A stretch of 64,000 nucleotides of DNA. Origin: Tanypteryx hageni. Taxonomy: Eukaryota > Arthropoda > Insecta > Odonata > Petaluridae. The stretch's first letter is position 1. Each line of letters starts with the position of its first letter. Position numbers and translations under genes: made by a program. Positions 57,601-64,000 of the stretch are shown piece by piece. The notes under the pieces were generated by a model that saw only the letters and a program-made list of their open reading frames with translations, ran no database searches and was not told the DNA's origin. Location: contig CM054115.1 of NCBI GenBank assembly GCA_028673005.1, positions 107,317,172 through 107,381,171 on the forward strand. The letters run 5' to 3'.

Positions 57601-59233
57601 TAATTAACTGTTTTTATAGTTATTTTCATAGTCTTTATGCAGTGCATCTTATAATTAACCAGAGTTATAAATTCGCATCGCATATATGAATCACGCAAAA
57701 AGCCATACCTTAACATGCAGACCTTTTTCATTTACATTTTAAAATATTTCATGGATGAGGTATTATTTAACTTAGTTATGTTAAGAGAAGAATTTAAATC
57801 TCATTTGTAAATCTCCTATAATTACGTTTTAATGTGATTTTTCACGTTTTCACGCATTTTATTTATATTGGGCCACTTATCCCAATTGCTGAATTCTATT
57901 CTTGGCCTCATAATAAATGCACCAATTTAGTGTTTTAATATGGGTCAGACTTTTATAAATGGGTATAACTTATTTACTGAATCTATTAAGTAATTTGAGG
58001 GAGGAAGGAAAAGAGAATGGGGAAGGAGCAGAATCTGAGGAAGTAGCATTTGTATAGGATTAAAAGGAGCTGCAGTACAAAAATAACTAATAAATTATAA
58101 TTGATTATATAAAATGTTATACTACTGAATCATGTGCCATTGCCAAATGATGGGCATTCATAAAACTAAATATAGGTCACGTAATTTTCAATGGATTATC
58201 TTTAACTGATAATACAGCAAATATTTTGAACTGAATTTCAAATAGGATTGAAGAAATAACATTTTATGACTTTTATTTAAATTTCTTTAGCTAAAGTGAT
58301 TTTTCTGGAAAAATTTCAAAACTAATATAGTTAAAAGAAAATGCAATCTTAAAATATAGTTAAAACTCATTGCAGTTCATATAAGTATTTAGTTAATAGT
58401 AAGTAAGTTACTACACAATTTTCCTTTGATGGTATATTGACAGTTTGTTCACATTTTATCCTGTTTTTTACAAGTTAATAGGAGTAAAATAATTAATTTA
58501 TTAAGTTAAATTCTATACGTTTTAAATAACTTATAATTTGCTAAAATATTTCAAGTAAATTTCAGCTACTCCTTTGTGCATTATATCATTATTTCAATTT
58601 TCCTCTTATTTTCACCAAATATTTGGATAATCATTTGGCCTCTCTACTAATAATTACTTAAAGAGTATAATTAAAACAAAGATAACTTTCAAAAACACTG
58701 ATTTGATTGTTCATGAAAGCCAAACCAGATCATAGCATATCTTACTGATTTTTCATATTGAAGTCATATATATTTGGAATACTTTTATTATAATCCCATC
58801 ATATTTGATGGGCTATTATGCTAGTATATATATAATATCATTGCTTACACTCTTAAACTTTAAGATTGAGCAAATTCTCTTGAATCTTTAAATCTGCTGC
58901 TTGTCTTAAAATTATTTCTTGAAGTATCATTTCACTCATAAGAATAGTTACCTATGTTTGGTCTTCAATCCATAGACAATAAGTACCTCATATTTTTTTC
59001 CCTTCCTAAATTCACTCTTCCATGCTTTTTGATGTTTTCAGATTTCAGTTCAAACAAATGAAGATGCACTCTGTGAAAGTGTTCAGACTAATTTGATTAT
59101 AAAGTGTGATGCTTGGACTCAAAAACCCCCAGTCTTGGGATCCTCAGGAGCTGTTGATGAAGATGTGCTCTCTTGTGCACTTGATGCAGCATCTTGGAAA
59201 CACTTGAGAAGATTTGTAGAACTAGCTGGGGAG
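29903..59233 (+). CDS. DYNC2I1: DYNC2I1 (WDR60), dynein-2 intermediate chain, 5' part
   Basis: Exons are 29903-29917, 30005-31528, 40550-40996, 46217-46357 and 59042-59233. All junctions are phase 0, giving 773 codons in the window. DYNC2I1 is an intermediate chain of cytoplasmic dynein-2, the motor for retrograde intraflagellar transport in cilia. Its N-terminal half binds the dynein light chains. Recognition rests on YEDDFE|DYESDFEECSDEED spanning the exon 2-3 junction, on SYSLFELPPIPYDVFMRSHG with LDTKQ, and on VQTNED followed by DAWTQKPP, all in the order seen in WDR60. The first 500 residues are Ser/Lys-rich and disordered, with a pentapeptide repeat. The WD40 propeller lies past the window. 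A segment found in vertebrate WDR60 between exons 3 and 4 is not visible and may be in an unseen exon or absent. Confidence 0.9.
30005..31528 (+). CDS. DYNC2I1: DYNC2I1 exon 2 (disordered region)
   Basis: 508 codons, acceptor ttgtag, donor gag|gtatga. It starts PSDEKSKLRQKKESEIIIGA. It is rich in Ser, Lys and Thr with no globular domain. It carries 15 VSSxK-type repeats (residues about 288-361) and ends in the acidic EEEYVYEDDFE motif, which continues in exon 3. Confidence 0.9.
30851..31072 (+). repeat. 15-bp coding minisatellite, VSSxK units
   Basis: 15 units of GTTTCTTCGGNCAAA (the first is short) encode VSS[G/D/V/A]K. The variable residue cycles V-G-D, giving a higher-order 45-60 bp period. 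Near-identical units imply recent expansion. The reverse strand is open here only because the unit is a multiple of three. Confidence 0.95.
31738..32338 (-). repeat. Repeat family A, copy 6
   Basis: Minus-strand copy close in sequence to copy 5. It keeps the CACATCAG end, and its other end is cut at about 32338 where LINE sequence begins. Confidence 0.85.
33757..33945. repeat. CT-rich low-complexity tract
   Basis: About 190 bases that are nearly pure pyrimidine on the plus strand, with many CTCTCT runs. The frame read through it (33711-33956) is an artefact. Confidence 0.95.
34893..34965 (+). repeat. SINE/LINE 3' tail fragment
   Basis: The phrase gtaagagtggaccttatggt, with aataaagacatttatctatc after it, matches the 3' part of the SINE at 13.94-14.1 kb. 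It ends in (TATC)n, indicating an independent retrotransposed copy. Confidence 0.7.
35060..35149. repeat. Perfect 90-bp palindrome
   Basis: 45-base arms with no spacer and no mismatch, centred between 35104 and 35105 at cact|agtg. The arm starts agaaaaagaaagaacttagt. The words cgaatttaatgtt occur on both sides (near 35003 and 35150). Confidence 0.97.
36773..37463. mobile_element. Tigger/pogo-like MITE inside LINE
   Basis: The tips are CAGTATTGAATCTTTTATC and the complement of CAGTATAAAACCTTCTATCC, flanked by TA (36771-36772 and 37464-37465). Repeated TATCTGG/TATCCGG words lie near each end. It interrupts the LINE between the reverse transcriptase and endonuclease parts. Confidence 0.88.
38521..38591 (+). 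tRNA. tRNA-like sequence, isotype unclear
   Basis: Acceptor stem GCTATGA/TCATAGT is fully paired (one G-T pair). The D arm is GTTC-AGTGGTA-GAAT, the T arm CCAGG-TTCAATT-CCTGG, and a T run follows (Pol III stop, 38596-38602). The anticodon arm is poor: the standard register gives a weak stem and C, not T, at position 33. So this is either a decayed tRNA gene or the head of a SINE. A and B boxes are both recognisable. Confidence 0.6.
38996..39040 (+). ncRNA. Hammerhead-ribozyme-like fold (candidate)
   Basis: Stem I GACT (38996-38999) pairs with AGTC (39037-39040). The core CTGAAGA is at 39000-39006. Then comes one extra G, stem II GGCTAC/GTAGCC with loop TTG, GAAA at 39023-39026, and stem III ATA/TAT closing TGCA. 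The residue at the cleavage position is T. All core positions fit except the extra base before stem II. This is the best of the three such motifs in the window. Confidence 0.5.
39061..39310. repeat. Two-copy tandem repeat
   Basis: The phrases aatcggcttcac and aagggtcactgca each occur twice in the same order (about 39067 and 39219; 39146 and 39278), with cacacccgat/catacccgat after them. This is a diverged tandem duplication, downstream of the hammerhead-like fold and possibly part of the same element. Confidence 0.65.
39642..40204 (+). mobile_element. Long-TIR element with deleted transposase
   Basis: Inverted repeats of about 120 bases (39643-39762 and 40073-40200) share ggaaaaa, taaaagctaaatga and gaattttattctgtgac. 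Between them, ATPQQ*AQVVLWFRETKLFI (39870-39930) is the start, and FDKHRLDILHATNGSHIEVY (39990-40048, then a stop) the end, of a DUF4817-type mariner-related transposase. Everything between is deleted. The N-terminal segment is partly duplicated in tandem. It ends about 350 bases before DYNC2I1 exon 3. Confidence 0.85.
40550..40996 (+). CDS. DYNC2I1: DYNC2I1 exon 3 (acidic region)
   Basis: 149 codons in phase 0. Acceptor ggaaag|gac; donor gag|gtgatt. It encodes DYESDFEECSDEEDDAASNS, continuing the EDDFE motif of exon 2, then a hydrophilic stretch and a Cys-rich piece CPSRGCINCEIHTC. The polypyrimidine tract before the acceptor is weak. Confidence 0.88.
41298..42430. mobile_element. Tigger/pogo-like MITE, 1.1 kb
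   Basis: The tips are CACTACCTTTTTGAACTTCG and the complement of CACCACCTTTTTGAACTTCA, flanked by TA (41296-41297 and 42431-42432). Further inside, both ends have AATTTGCACTTCGC-like words. Internal repeats of 'cattttggaatgtaa' type are seen, but no transposase. Confidence 0.85.
43170..43351 (+). pseudogene. piggyBac-type C-terminal Cys-rich domain fragment
   Basis: It reads HLPPVGEQPGPAHPNKKICA, then CSYTMGRMTRFYCRYCSRVM and HGDHRANICFECDN, then a stop. The spaced CxxC pairs and the stretch before them resemble the cysteine-rich C-terminus of piggyBac transposases. The rest of the transposase is not visible. A host zinc-finger exon is possible but has no splice support. Confidence 0.5.
44014..45402. 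mobile_element. piggyBac-like MITE with internal insertion
   Basis: Flanked by TTAA (44010-44013 and 45403-45406). The tips are CCCGCCATTGATTGCATG and the complement of CCCGCCATTGGTCGTGC. Its two ends (about 44014-44150 and 45040-45402) match the 580-bp element at 24457-25036; the extra 0.85 kb between is another repeat. Confidence 0.9.
44150..45030. repeat. Dispersed repeat related to 9.24-9.99 kb
   Basis: 44480-44790 matches 9250-9363 plus 9824-9990 without the 9.4-9.8 kb hAT MITE. A unit of about 135 bases (tttaatgctattaaagccaa onward) is then duplicated in tandem (44749 and 44889). Confidence 0.75.
45409..45555 (+). pseudogene. hAT transposase C-terminal fragment
   Basis: It reads SSLANIAIQRELVDKHPFFY, then DIIDRYAMLKDRRIDLFYKK and a stop, the end of the dimerisation domain of ZMYM1-like hAT transposases. 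It lies near the right tip of the hAT at 42829-45627, right after the piggyBac-like insert. Confidence 0.8.
45695..45855 (+). mobile_element. tRNA-derived SINE, copy 2
   Basis: A-box-like gtggttagcatgtc and B box GGTTTGAATCC (45748-45758), then the gcatggttgtatgtg body shared with copy 1 and an (ATT)n tail. Confidence 0.75.
46217..46357 (+). CDS. DYNC2I1: DYNC2I1 exon 4, GC donor
   Basis: 47 codons in phase 0, acceptor tacatag. It encodes EVKKVYRRGKQLLEMITLDE, then ISYSLFELPPIPYDVFMRSH and GHLDTKQ. The donor is cag|gcaagt, a consensus-type GC donor. The next exon joins in phase 0, matching the TKQxxVQxNED order of WDR60. Confidence 0.92.
46358..47805. other. DYNC2I1 intron, nothing recognised
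   Basis: Apart from a short repeated phrase, cttaagtaggtgcat (47122 and 47149), I see no gene or bounded repeat. Confidence 0.5.
47806..48049. mobile_element. hAT MITE, 244 bp
   Basis: The tips are CAGTGGTTCTCAAACTTG and the complement of CAGTGTTTCTCAAACTGTG. There is no matching 8-bp duplication, probably because the next hAT inserted immediately beside it. Confidence 0.8.
48058..51812 (-). mobile_element. Full-length hAT element (SCAND3/ZBED5 type)
   Basis: The tips CAGTGTTTCTCAACC and the complementary GGTTGAGAAACACTG match over 15 bases. The flanks gtttagat (48050-48057) and gtctagat (51813-51820) match 7 of 8. At 3755 bp it has the length of an autonomous element and carries a decayed transposase on the minus strand. 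A purine-rich tract lies at 51340-51600. Confidence 0.93.
49040..50746 (-). pseudogene. hAT transposase pseudogene, ZBED5/SCAND3-like
   Basis: In order on the minus strand: BED finger CFICSEVLSNSAMFPAKLKR, then HLDKKH (50680-50610); GEKAAKKIRQIPLSNDTIAR (50400-50340); DDE region with STDIANKAVIIMYVRY and CTDGAANMTGVHAG (50260-50010); LLLHAEVRWLSKGRVLKRL (49820-49760); WVLDPFND (49350-49325); and CESGFSVVTETKSKLRNR (about 49150-49090) of the hAT dimerisation domain. It is broken by several frameshifts and stops. No sign of host co-option. Confidence 0.92.
52250..53400 (-). pseudogene. Tigger (pogo) transposase pseudogene
   Basis: In order on the minus strand: the CENP-B helix-turn-helix RILSAYDTLPKCSQRETALK, then LGVSWPLLCKLLKNR (53375-53260); a DET motif near 53130; the FRAMPEHTLIFKNG region (53120-53070); LLVIGKRKLK (about 52990); and SDNCTAHPNLQLKNIKPVFF, then LLDQGIIQVF (52850-52740). 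The DNA-binding CENP-B half is shortened. The TIR-like word CCGTATTTATCTGAATCC near 54204 may be its outer end. No matching partner was found on the left. Confidence 0.88.
54352..54374. repeat. (TA)n microsatellite
   Basis: About 11 TA repeats, to the left of the Penelope-like fragment. Confidence 0.95.
54380..54562 (-). mobile_element. Penelope-like terminal fragment (tentative)
   Basis: On the minus strand: ctccatcgctgatgaagggc, then a gaaaagctttcgtg segment, then tttttttgtgcgtg and gtacgtgtctcttcgatgcc. This phrase order recalls the terminal repeats of Penelope-like retroelements. It lies between two TA microsatellites. Identification is from memory of the pattern, not a search. Confidence 0.45.
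54515..54549 (-). ncRNA. Hammerhead-ribozyme-like motif (candidate)
   Basis: On the minus strand: CTGATGA (54549-54543), stem II around GGC-ATAT-GCC, GAAA (54529-54526), then the short palindrome AAGCTT and TC. The core matches. Stem I is not convincing and stem II carries unpaired flanking bases. Confidence 0.4.
54567..54626. repeat. (TA)30 microsatellite
   Basis: An uninterrupted AT dinucleotide run of about 60 bases. The open frames across it are artefacts. Confidence 0.97.
54629..54990 (+). mobile_element. LINE 3' end, (GAT)n tail
   Basis: Translation gives FEMWTWRRILMIKWTDRMKN followed by NEVLQRVGE, then RKAKRVGHYLMRESLIKDVL and KGKIKGKR, the C-terminal segment after the reverse transcriptase domain in a common invertebrate LINE type. 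It ends ctatgatgatgatgaa. The 5' part is missing. Confidence 0.8.
54991..59041. other. DYNC2I1 intron, mostly unclassified repeats
   Basis: 57240-57540 is related to 59520-59787 (shared accattttaaagaaaaa and cttattctgt segments). 58300-58660 is related in inverted orientation to 4640-5000, inside the hAT at 3.4-5.7 kb. A run of 13 C lies at 57204-57216. I see no exon. Confidence 0.5.
59042..59233 (+). CDS. DYNC2I1: DYNC2I1 exon 5
   Basis: 64 codons in phase 0, acceptor ttttcag, donor gag|gtaaag. It encodes ISVQTNEDALCESVQTNLII, then KCDAWTQKPPVLGSSGAVDE, and ends RRFVELAGE. The two VQTN segments and WTQKP lie in the light-chain-binding part of WDR60. The following exons are beyond 64000. Confidence 0.92.
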
Positions 59234-59791
59234 GTAAAGCCGATATAATAATTTTATTTAAATGCTGTTCCTATACACTTTGGTGTTGTATTTTAGGATT
59301 TTAGTGGTAGATATCTAAAATCTATAAAAGCATTCTTCTGTTCCTTTGTGGCTGCCTCTGCCGTGCTATAAAAATGCAAATAACTCGATAAAGGATCGAG
59401 ATACATTTTTGAAATTTGGCAGGAATGCTCAATTCTGATATTTTAAGGTGATGACAAAAAATCTCAAAAAAGTCCTGGGTTCGACTCCCAAGAATGCATT
59501 TCCATTTCTCATAAAATAACAGGCAAACATAAACTTTTTGACATGCAGACTTTTATTCTTTTTGAAATGTAAATTAGAAAGAATTAACCTACAATCTTCG
59601 GATCTGAACCATTTTAAAGAAAAAATATAGTTTCTTATTCTGTTCATCTTTTTCTGCCTACAGTTTGAAATTCCTTATGTTAATCATTTATTTCACATAT
59701 TTTGGGGAAATCTTGGCATTTTAATAGGATGTTTCCTTGCCAACAAATTACGTTGTTAAACCTAAAATCCTATTTTTATTTCAATCCTTAA

Positions 59792-60750
59792 GGCCTCATC
59801 CACACTATGCAACAAATGTTATGTAACATAGCATAACATGTTATAGTAACAAGTTACCGTAACCTGTAACCATGTTACGTAACTCTTCCTGTTCACACTA
59901 GTAACTGCATTTAGTTGGTGTTACGACTTGTGTGGAGACACTCATATTTAGGTGAAATTTTAAAATTTATTTTTACGTATTAATTTCAGATGAAGAATTG
60001 ATTCTTGCAAGTGCTTGTTATCATTAATAACGACATTATTGCTTCGATAAATTATCATCAAATGCCTAAATAATGAACAATAAGCTGGTATTATGATAAA
60101 TATTTATTTACGTTAGTGTAAATGGTCGCATACAGACTTTTGCATTTACTTGTGGGAGGTGCTGCAGAAGAAAGGAGGTTAATATGGAGGAATCCATTTC
60201 TTCGTGACCGGCAAAAATGCATTCCATTTGCCTGAGGAAGATATTCTTTTAATATTCATGCTTAATCAAGAAGCTGCAATGTATATTTGTGATATGTTAA
60301 AGCCTCAAATAAAAGCTACGAGGAAATCATCGCTGTCCGTAGAACTAAAAGTAAATAGATGTAGTGGTTATTGATAATATTCGTGGCTATAAAGCATATT
60401 CTTTATGGCAGGTTAATATGACCTGCTATTTAAACATTTTTAATTTTAATAATATCGAGTAAACCAAATAAATAAACAAAGCAGCATTTAGTGGACTTAA
60501 CAATTTAAATGGTTTTAAGTATTTGTTATCTCTGAATCGACTCAGTTGAAATAAATTGAAGCTACTGTGCATGCACATGTTACATGTTATCGCTAGTCCA
60601 ACAATATTCAGGGACATGGTTACAGAGCACAAAAACGGTTACAGTAACACTCAGAAAGTTACATAGCAAGAGGTAAAATGTTACGTAACAAGATGTAACA
60701 TGTTACAGTAACACTGTTACGTAACATTTGTTACATAGTGTGGACGCACC
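59792..60750 (+). mobile_element. PIF/Harbinger-derived element, 0.96 kb
   Basis: The tips are GGCCTCATCCACACTATG and the complement of GGTGCGTCCACACTATG. The flanks are TTAA on both sides (59788-59791 and 60751-60754), compatible with a TTA/TAA duplication. Subterminal arrays of GTTACGTAAC-like words lie at both ends. Inside, WRNPFLRDRQ and, after a frameshift, LPEEDILLIFMLNQEAAMYI and CDMLKPQIKATRKSSLSVEL (60190-60350) match the start of a HARBI1-type transposase. Confidence 0.85.
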
Positions 60751-60754
60751 TTAA

Positions 60755-61078
60755 CACATTCTACGCGGGCATAAATTTGTTTGCCATTCCCGGTGACGGG
60801 GTATTTCTTTCTAATTTTCGCTAGTATAGACGTTAAGGGGCTATAATTATCATAGTTATATATGATATCCAAAAAGTCATCTGGCAATGAAACAGCTGCT
60901 TCCTCTGCGATGGTTAGGGAACAACTAAGAGCATCACAGTAAAAAAAGGTCACCCCGAGTGTGCTAGCACCCAAACTAAAGGTAAATAGCATCCCTAGAT
61001 TGATGACTTCATATAAAGTCACCTGTCAGCGGCGGAGGGTACGCATGACTTCATGTGAAGTCACCCGCACTGAATGTG
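60755..61078. mobile_element. TTAA-flanked MITE, 324 bp
   Basis: The tips are CACATTCTACGCGGG and the complement of CACATTCAGTGCGGG. TTAA lies on both sides (60751-60754 and 61079-61082). The left TTAA is shared with the Harbinger-derived element. Confidence 0.82.
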
Positions 61079-61082
61079 TTAA

Positions 61083-62083
61083 GGGTGAAAGTGTGCTTTT
61101 AATACAAAAGAGAGAGATTAATGTTCATCGGTGTAAAAATGGAGCTTCTAAATGTCAACAATAGCTACATCTAAAATTGAAACTGCTGTTTAAGATGATA
61201 AGAAAGTATATCATTTTTAGTACATTTCATTTTATAAACACGCTTATGTTTTTGCTGTCTATCCATCTGTATGATCAATTAAATTAAAATAGCAAGTACA
61301 CAGTAAGATATGTAAAATTGAAATTTGCAGGGTGTATGTGACCTTTAATGCACTATAAACAACCAAGTAGGAGAAACAAATAGAAAAGGCAAATGAAGGG
61401 GAACTAAGATTAAGGTTTGCAGGATGAGATAAATGGCCATAGTGACTGACAGAAAGCATCCAAGTTTGGGGACAGAGAATTAAGGAGAGATGGGAGGTGG
61501 TAAAATAAAGAGCGCTGTATCACTGAAGGTCTTGGGAGTATTAACACGCAGTATAGAGGAGTGAGGTGTAGACTGAGTTGGAATACAGAAACCAAAAAGA
61601 GAAAGAAGTTCAGGGCAGTCGATAGCATTTGAAGATATTATAGAGAAATGAAAGATCTGATTCTACATGGAGTGAAAGAAGTGGTTCAAGAGGGAGAGAA
61701 AAGACAAAATTTCGTTTTTGTGGCATTGTGGAGAGAAGGAACACAACATTTTACAACCTTTTTAAAGAAAGTTAAGATGCTGTCTAGAGAGGTTAGGCTA
61801 GAGGAAGCTGACATAGCCCAAATGGGAGAACAAGAAGAAATAACAGGAAAGACAATCCCACAGAAGTAGGGCCAAGGGATCCTTGATGTCTGTAAATCTA
61901 TATAAAAGACCCAGAAGAGACATATCTTTGTTATTTGTTTTAAACAAGTGGGGTCAGAAAATGAGCTTACTATCAATAATATCCCTAAGGTTCTTTTGAT
62001 TCTCTACCCTCGATAGGTGTTTACTATTTACTTGATAATTATGGTGAATTGGGTTAGGGCAAGGGAGGAGTGATTGTTTAGGC
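61083..62083. other. Nothing firm recognised
   Basis: Minus-strand frames at 61259-61976 are hydrophobic and Ser-rich, with stops between them. They may be LINE debris, but I cannot place them. Confidence 0.4.
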
Positions 62084-62793
62084 CAGAGGTCGGCAACGCA
62101 GCGACCGTGGGCGCCATGGCGCCCGCAAGTCATTTGTGTGTCGCCCGCCAGCCAAAAAGAGAACTCAAGTTAAACAATTACGGAAAACTCTCAGAAGACC
62201 AATAAGTTGCGGAACAAGATGAAGAATAGAACTTTGTAACCAACATCTTAATCTTACATCACACCGAGCCGAATCGTATGTCTGTTACAAAATAACATCA
62301 TCAAGGTCAGGACATATAAGCGAACAGAATGGGGACACATTGTAGGATAAAGACATTGTTGTCATTAAGAGAGTTCTTTTCATAATGACTCCTCCGTTAC
62401 CCCTCACTTGTTTATCCACGTCCCTTTCCCTTCTCCCTACCCTGCCCTAGTATAAATTCATCCTTCACAGCAGTTTTCGTAGATTACTCGCCGAGAGTAG
62501 GAGAAGCCGCTATCGTGTTTGTGTGATTGCCGTGTCTGTGCTGACAATTCATACAGATGTTCTCGTACGAACTGTACGAAAAGATAGGGAATTCTCCGTC
62601 CCTAGTTTATGCTAGGTGAAGGTGTCCTGTCGCCTTCAATCGCTATTACGGGTGCAAGGCTAACTGAGACCCTTGTTCACAACCCATCATGTACTATAGC
62701 TCCGTTAGCTGGTTCAGGCTATTTGGAGGTAGGCGCTCGATACGGGAATATTATTTCCCTATGTCGCGTGAAACTCCCAAGTTCTTGTCAAAA

Positions 62794-62948
62794 GTCGTTG
62801 GTTTCGGAGTTCTGTCCTCCGTCTTGTAGCATAACTTGTCTCAAGTTATTGTTGAAAGTCGTTGGTTTCGGAGTTCTGTCTTCCTTCTTGTAGCATAACT
62901 TGGCTCGAGTTATTGTTGTGAGTCGTTGGTTTCGGAGTTCCGTTCTTC
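62794..62948. repeat. 64-bp tandem repeat upstream of hAT transposase
   Basis: The phrase gtcgttggtttcggagttc starts at 62794, 62858 and 62922, an exact 64-base period over about 2.4 units. Confidence 0.95.
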
Positions 62949-63146
62949 GCTTACTATAAAAAGTACAGGGTTTGGGAGATTTTTCTTCGTCTCTTACAAT
63001 ATCAGCCAGTGATAGCCCATTTCCCTCTTCATTGGTTAAACATAAATCAATTTAAATTGACCAACAGTTCACAATTTTTCTGATATTTTCCCGATATTCA
63101 GTGTGTTGTGTTTATTAATTCATTTGTAGAAAATGTTTTCCCCATT

Positions 63147-64000
63147 ATGAGTAATAAGAGGCAAAGGACATATTACTCCAATGTTGATTGGGAAGAACAA
63201 TTCTGTTTTATTGAATTGAAAGGAAAGTGTTTGTTTATTGTGCAATGCTTGTGTCGCACTTTCAAAGAAACGTAATGTTGAAAGACATTTTAATACGGTC
63301 CACGGAAATTTTAATACTAGTTATCCGTTAAACTCTGAGATCAGGAAAATGAAAATTTCTGATATGAAATCTATTTTAACTAAACAGCAGAGCATTTTTA
63401 CCAGACCAGTGCAGCAATCAAAAAGAGCAACGATTGCATCACTTAAACTTTTGCATTTGTTGGCCAAGAGGAAAAAGCCTTTTGAAGATGGTGAGATTGT
63501 AAAAGAAGCCATGTTAGCAGCTGCTGACTCACTTTTCGAAGATTTTAAAAATAAAAATGAAATTACCTCAGCAATCAACACGATTCAGTTATCAGCAAGA
63601 ACAGTTACAAGAAGAATTGAAGTTATTGGAACCAATATGGAGAAAGAGTTGGCAAATGATTTACAAAAATGTAGTTTCTTCTCGTTGCAACTGGACGAGT
63701 CAACAGACATATCAGACACTTCTCAATTGGCTATGGTTGTGAAGATGGTGTTTAATGATTTTTCAGGAAAGGAAGATTGGATGTTAGATGACAAAGCTTG
63801 GTTGATGGATTTCAGATTTCTTGTTGATATAACTATAAAATTGAACAAACTGAATATGGAGATGCAAGGGAAAAATCAACACATTGCAAAAATGATAAGT
63901 GCAGTAGATGCATTCAAATGTAAATTGGCATTGTGGAAGTCTCACCTAGAGAGAAATTCATTATCACATTTCCCGAATTTAAAATATATTATTGAGAGTC
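63147..64000 (+). pseudogene. hAT transposase, GTF2IRD2-like, frameshifted and deleted
   Basis: It starts MSNKRQRTYYSNVDWEEQFC (63147). A one-base frameshift near 63240 splits the BED finger. NVERHFNTVHGNFNTSYPLN, TVTRRIEVIGTNMEKEL and LQLDESTDISDTSQLAMVVK follow. At about 63775, NDFSGKED is joined directly to WMLDDKAWLMDFRFLVDITI, skipping the middle of the catalytic domain (the TDGAPAM and HSDVRWLSR regions). The sequence is otherwise open to the edge, so decay is recent. Its type is common in arthropod genomes. Confidence 0.9.

Larger units (their letters stand above)
62084..64000 (+). mobile_element. hAT element (GTF2IRD2-like), runs off the window
   Basis: The left tip is CAGAGGTCGGCAACGCAGCG, typical of this hAT group. 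It has a 5' region with a TATA-like tataaat at 62451-62457, a 64-bp tandem repeat, then a transposase frame. The right tip is beyond 64000. Confidence 0.85.

Noticed and set aside
61259..61976. Chain of hydrophobic minus-strand frames that might be a LINE remnant
   Set aside because: Composition is suggestive, but I could not identify any reverse transcriptase or endonuclease motif, so it is left uncalled.

Overview
This is a window of an AT-rich, intron-rich animal nuclear genome, packed with transposable elements. Both genes point to an animal. The repeat content (several mariner/Tigger, hAT, piggyBac-like and Harbinger families, jockey-like LINEs, tRNA-derived SINEs, and a DRE-like TATCGATA promoter box) fits an arthropod best. 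I cannot decide between insect and arachnid from the sequence alone. Most of the open frames are chance frames or transposon debris.

Two genes lie head to tail on the + strand. (1) The 3' half of USP8, an endosomal ubiquitin-specific protease: five exons from 2231 to 19876 encode the catalytic domain from just after the Cys box to the stop. (2) The 5' half of DYNC2I1/WDR60, the dynein-2 intermediate chain of retrograde intraflagellar transport: five exons from 29903 to 59233, all phase 0. They encode the disordered and light-chain-binding N-terminal half, and the WD40 half lies beyond the right edge. The last intron is about 12.7 kb and has a GC-AG splice pair supported by reading frame and homology.

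Layout. 1-20 kb: USP8 introns carrying a mariner split by a 2.3 kb hAT (3421-5741), a retroposon with a 16-bp target duplication, a hAT MITE whose empty site survives in a paralogous repeat at 44.6 kb, a 900-bp foldback element, SINEs, and tandem copies of an unclassified repeat here called family A. 20-29.8 kb: intergenic, with a stack of nested elements at 22.87-25.35 kb. 29.9-59.2 kb: DYNC2I1, whose introns hold a LINE split by a 3.4 kb Tigger-like element, a perfect 90-bp palindrome, hAT and Tigger transposase pseudogenes, a piggyBac-like MITE nested in a hAT, and a tRNA-like sequence. 59.8-64 kb: a Harbinger-derived element abutting a second TTAA-flanked element, then a GTF2IRD2-type hAT running off the edge.

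The most unusual signal is a recurring hammerhead-ribozyme-like core (CTGANGA, about 6-bp stem II, GAAA, short palindromic stem III). It appears three times in unrelated sequence, in the style of Penelope-like element ribozymes, with a shared extra nucleotide before stem II. The other notable point is how completely the nested insertions can be dated relative to each other from TSDs and terminal repeats.
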